Positions 6,245-7,628 of a stretch of 7,628 nt of DNA are shown in pieces (position 1 is the first letter of the stretch; each line of letters begins with the position of its first letter). Under the pieces are notes generated by a model, which did no database searches, was not told the origin of the DNA, and saw only the letters and a program-made list of their open reading frames with translations. The stretch is from the NCBI GenBank assembly GCA_018971925.1, contig JAGWZT010000085.1:1-7628 (forward strand), read 5' to 3'. Origin of the DNA: Lysobacteraceae bacterium (GTDB lineage: Bacteria > Pseudomonadota > Gammaproteobacteria > Xanthomonadales > Rhodanobacteraceae). The position numbers were made by a program, and so were the translations under genes.

Positions 6245-6451
6245 ATGCGCGAATTCGTGCCATTTGATGATCGCTGGTTCGACAGCGAGCCGCCGGGTCC
6301 GCTGATCCCGCTACCCATGAATTTCACGTGCGCGCACGATGCTGATGGCGTCTTTCACTGGGTTCCGGAGGGCATGCCCGAGAACGTGATCGCATCGCCC
6401 TTGCGCGCTCCCAGTTTCGCCGCCGTGCCGGCGTTCAGCTCCAGCACGTAA
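6245..6451 (+). CDS. Possible small protein, unknown (doubtful)
   Basis: A 68-codon frame filling the otherwise empty gap after the rubredoxin gene. The first ~37 residues (opening MREFVPFDDRWFDSEPPGP) lie outside any other gene and show natural-looking, GC-biased codon use. The last ~32 residues are antisense to the end of the DUF192 gene, where the composition may simply reflect that gene. GGGGTGA (6232-6238) precedes the ATG by 6 nt but is a poor ribosome binding site. I do not recognise the protein. It could be a real small gene with a convergent overlap, the 5' remnant of a longer lost gene, or chance. Confidence 0.3.
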   Translation: MREFVPFDDRWFDSEPPGPLIPLPMNFTCAHDADGVFHWVPEGMPENVIASPLRAPSFAAVPAFSSST

Positions 6452-6822
6452 CGCGCGGGCGTATCGCTGGGGTATAGCTGGCAGGGGTCCGCCTTGCATG
6501 GTTGCGCGTTGGCCTGGATGGCCACGAGGTGGCGGCTTTCGTCGAAAAACAGCATGTCCAGCGCAATCAGCGTGTTCTTCATCCAGAACGTGCGCGGTTG
6601 CGAATCCGGAAACACGAATAGCATGCCGTGATCGGCGGCCATGGACGTACGATCCATCAGGCCGTGTTCCTGTTCCGCAGGCGTGGCCGCGATTTCCACC
6701 ATGAAACGGTGCCCGTCCAGGGTCACGGCGGGACGGGCCGCGGCCGTCGGCGGCGCGGCGCAGCCCGGACACGCCAGCACCGCGGCGAAAAGAACTGCGC
6801 CAAGCAGGAGAAAAGATCGCAT
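6355..6822 (-). CDS. Exported DUF192 family protein
   Basis: A 155-residue secreted or lipid-anchored protein. The ATG at 6822 was chosen because it begins a clean signal sequence (MRSFLLLGAVLFAAVLAC) and has AAGG 8 nt upstream; the frame continues upstream to 6885 without signal-like content. Cys18 after VLA could be a lipobox cysteine, though Leu at -2 is atypical, so ordinary signal peptidase cleavage is an alternative. The mature part is a DUF192 domain (PF02643): EQEHGLMDRTSM, DHGMLFVFPDSQPRTFWMKNT with the hallmark FWMKNT, IALDMLFFDE, and YVLELNAGTAAKLGARKGD. The biochemical role of the family is not established; archaeal and bacterial members form a small beta-barrel. It stands alone, transcribed away from the rRNA operon. 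Confidence 0.92.
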   Translation of the reverse strand: MRSFLLLGAVLFAAVLACPGCAAPPTAAARPAVTLDGHRFMVEIAATPAEQEHGLMDRTSMAADHGMLFVFPDSQPRTFWMKNTLIALDMLFFDESRHLVAIQANAQPCKADPCQLYPSDTPARYVLELNAGTAAKLGARKGDAITFSGMPSGTQ

Positions 6823-6851
6823 CGGGATCGCCTTGGGTGTGCCAAAACCGC

Positions 6852-6857
6852 AGTGTA
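6852..6857 (-). promoter_or_regulatory. Possible -10 element of the DUF192 gene
   Basis: On the minus strand TACACT lies about 30 nt before the ATG at 6822, at a plausible distance for a short leader carrying AAGG. No good -35 is seen at 16-18 nt upstream. Confidence 0.3.
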
Positions 6858-6928
6858 GCGCGGCTTTGCACGCGACCACTTCCAAACCGGGATCGATCGG
6901 GCTATCCTTGTCGGCCCGCGTGACGCAG

Positions 6929-6954
6929 AGCGCCGCGCGGCGGATTTCGGCGCT
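6929..6954. other. GC-rich inverted repeats upstream of the rRNA promoter
   Basis: AGCGCCG (6929-6935) pairs with CGGCGCT (6948-6954). A perfect 12-bp palindrome CGCCGCGCGGCG lies at 6931-6942 inside the same stretch. It ends about 23 bp before the rRNA -35 box, between the divergent DUF192 gene and the rRNA operon. It might insulate the two units or bind a protein; no terminator-like T-run is present. Apart from these elements and the promoter, 6858-6970 holds nothing recognisable. Confidence 0.4.
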
Positions 6955-6976
6955 GCAAAGACTTTCTCGAAAGTTG

Positions 6977-7004
6977 TTGACAGCCCCGGAAACCTGGCTA
7001 CAAT
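6977..7004 (+). promoter_or_regulatory. rRNA operon promoter
   Basis: TTGACA (6977-6982) is a perfect -35. TACAAT (6999-7004) is a near-consensus -10, spacing 16, the short spacing often found at rRNA P1 promoters. The expected start is near 7011. The segment after the -10 (GGGCGGC) is GC-rich, as in discriminators under stringent control. Upstream, 6955-6976 (CAAAGACTTTCTCGAAAG) is mildly AT-rich and could act as a modest UP element. Confidence 0.85.
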
Positions 7005-7062
7005 GGGCGGCTCACGTGACGAAATGTCCGTGACGCGAAACCGCAAGGTGACGCACCGCAGA

Positions 7063-7098
7063 GTTCCTTGACAGTGTGCACAGGTGACTTGTGTGGGC
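7063..7098 (+). promoter_or_regulatory. boxA/boxC-like rRNA antitermination leader
   Basis: GTTCCTTGACAG (7063-7074) resembles boxA (E. coli leader GCTCTTTAACA), where Nus factors load. It is followed at 7090-7098 by TGTGTGGGC, identical to the boxC-like TGTGTGGGC of the E. coli leader. The order and spacing match an rRNA antitermination site between promoter and 16S gene. Confidence 0.65.
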
Positions 7099-7108
7099 GG
7101 CTTGCAGG

Positions 7109-7221
7109 TGGACGAAAGTTCATCGATGCAAGACGTCCAAACCTTTGAACCTTAGTGATTCAGCGATGAATTGCAGTTCAGGGTTCGGATTCTTCTCAAA
7201 ATAGGCAGCCTTCGGGTTGTC
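7109..7221 (+). other. Structured pre-16S leader
   Basis: Three hairpins are visible in the transcribed leader: TGGACG/CGTCCA (7109-7114, 7134-7139); GATTCA/TGAATT with a GCGA (GNRA) loop (7157-7172, one G-U pair), enclosed by GAACC/GGTTC (7147-7151, 7182-7186); and GGCAGCC/GGTTGTC with a UUCG loop (7204-7221, two G-U pairs), ending 7 nt before the 16S 5' end. These probably guide folding and maturation of pre-16S RNA. The strand that pairs with the 3' spacer for RNase III cannot be told without the rest of the operon. Confidence 0.55.
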
Positions 7222-7228
7222 GAAACCT

Positions 7229-7628
<400 letters not shown>

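Overview
The window looks like a chromosomal segment of a GC-rich gammaproteobacterium of the Xanthomonadales (Xanthomonadaceae/Rhodanobacteraceae type). Three things support this: the first ~400 nt of a 16S rRNA gene at the right edge, whose variable-region wording reads like that order; strongly GC-biased codon third positions; and housekeeping genes in an arrangement (rubredoxin divergent from thiE-hemL) that I associate with this group. Genus cannot be fixed from what is visible. No phage, IS, integrase, CRISPR or tRNA gene is seen.

Layout. 1-526 (+): 3' part of a LON substrate-binding-domain protein. 527-820: gene-free, with strong hairpins at 614-670 and an AT-rich control region at about 715-802. 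821-1477 (+): exported, histidine-rich, helical protein of unknown function. 1482-2147 (+): SufR-like winged-helix regulator with four C-terminal cysteines, coupled to the preceding gene. 2148-2277: short spacer packed with five consecutive hairpins, the last a probable two-way terminator. 2277-3428 (-): PLP-dependent Cys/Met metabolism enzyme. 3505-3927 (+): glyoxalase I, divergent from it. 3929-5212 (-) hemL and 5209-5874 (-) thiE: a coupled pair with an ATGA overlap. 5959-6159 (+): rubredoxin. 6190-6228: long hairpin, then a doubtful small ORF. 6355-6822 (-): exported DUF192 protein. 6823-7228: gene-free spacer with the rRNA promoter (TTGACA-16-TACAAT), a boxA/boxC-like antitermination leader and leader hairpins. 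7229-end (+): 16S rRNA, cut by the window.

How the parts fit. Most of the segment is core metabolism: tetrapyrrole synthesis (HemL), thiamine phosphate synthesis (ThiE), transsulfuration, methylglyoxal detoxification (GloA), electron transfer (rubredoxin) and the start of an rRNA operon. The least ordinary unit is the 715-2147 block: an AT-rich, repeat-containing promoter region, a secreted His-rich protein of an uncharacterised family, and a regulator whose cysteine pattern suggests an Fe-S cluster. This may be a small redox- or iron-responsive module. The other items worth attention are the hairpin-dense spacers at 614-670 and 2148-2277.
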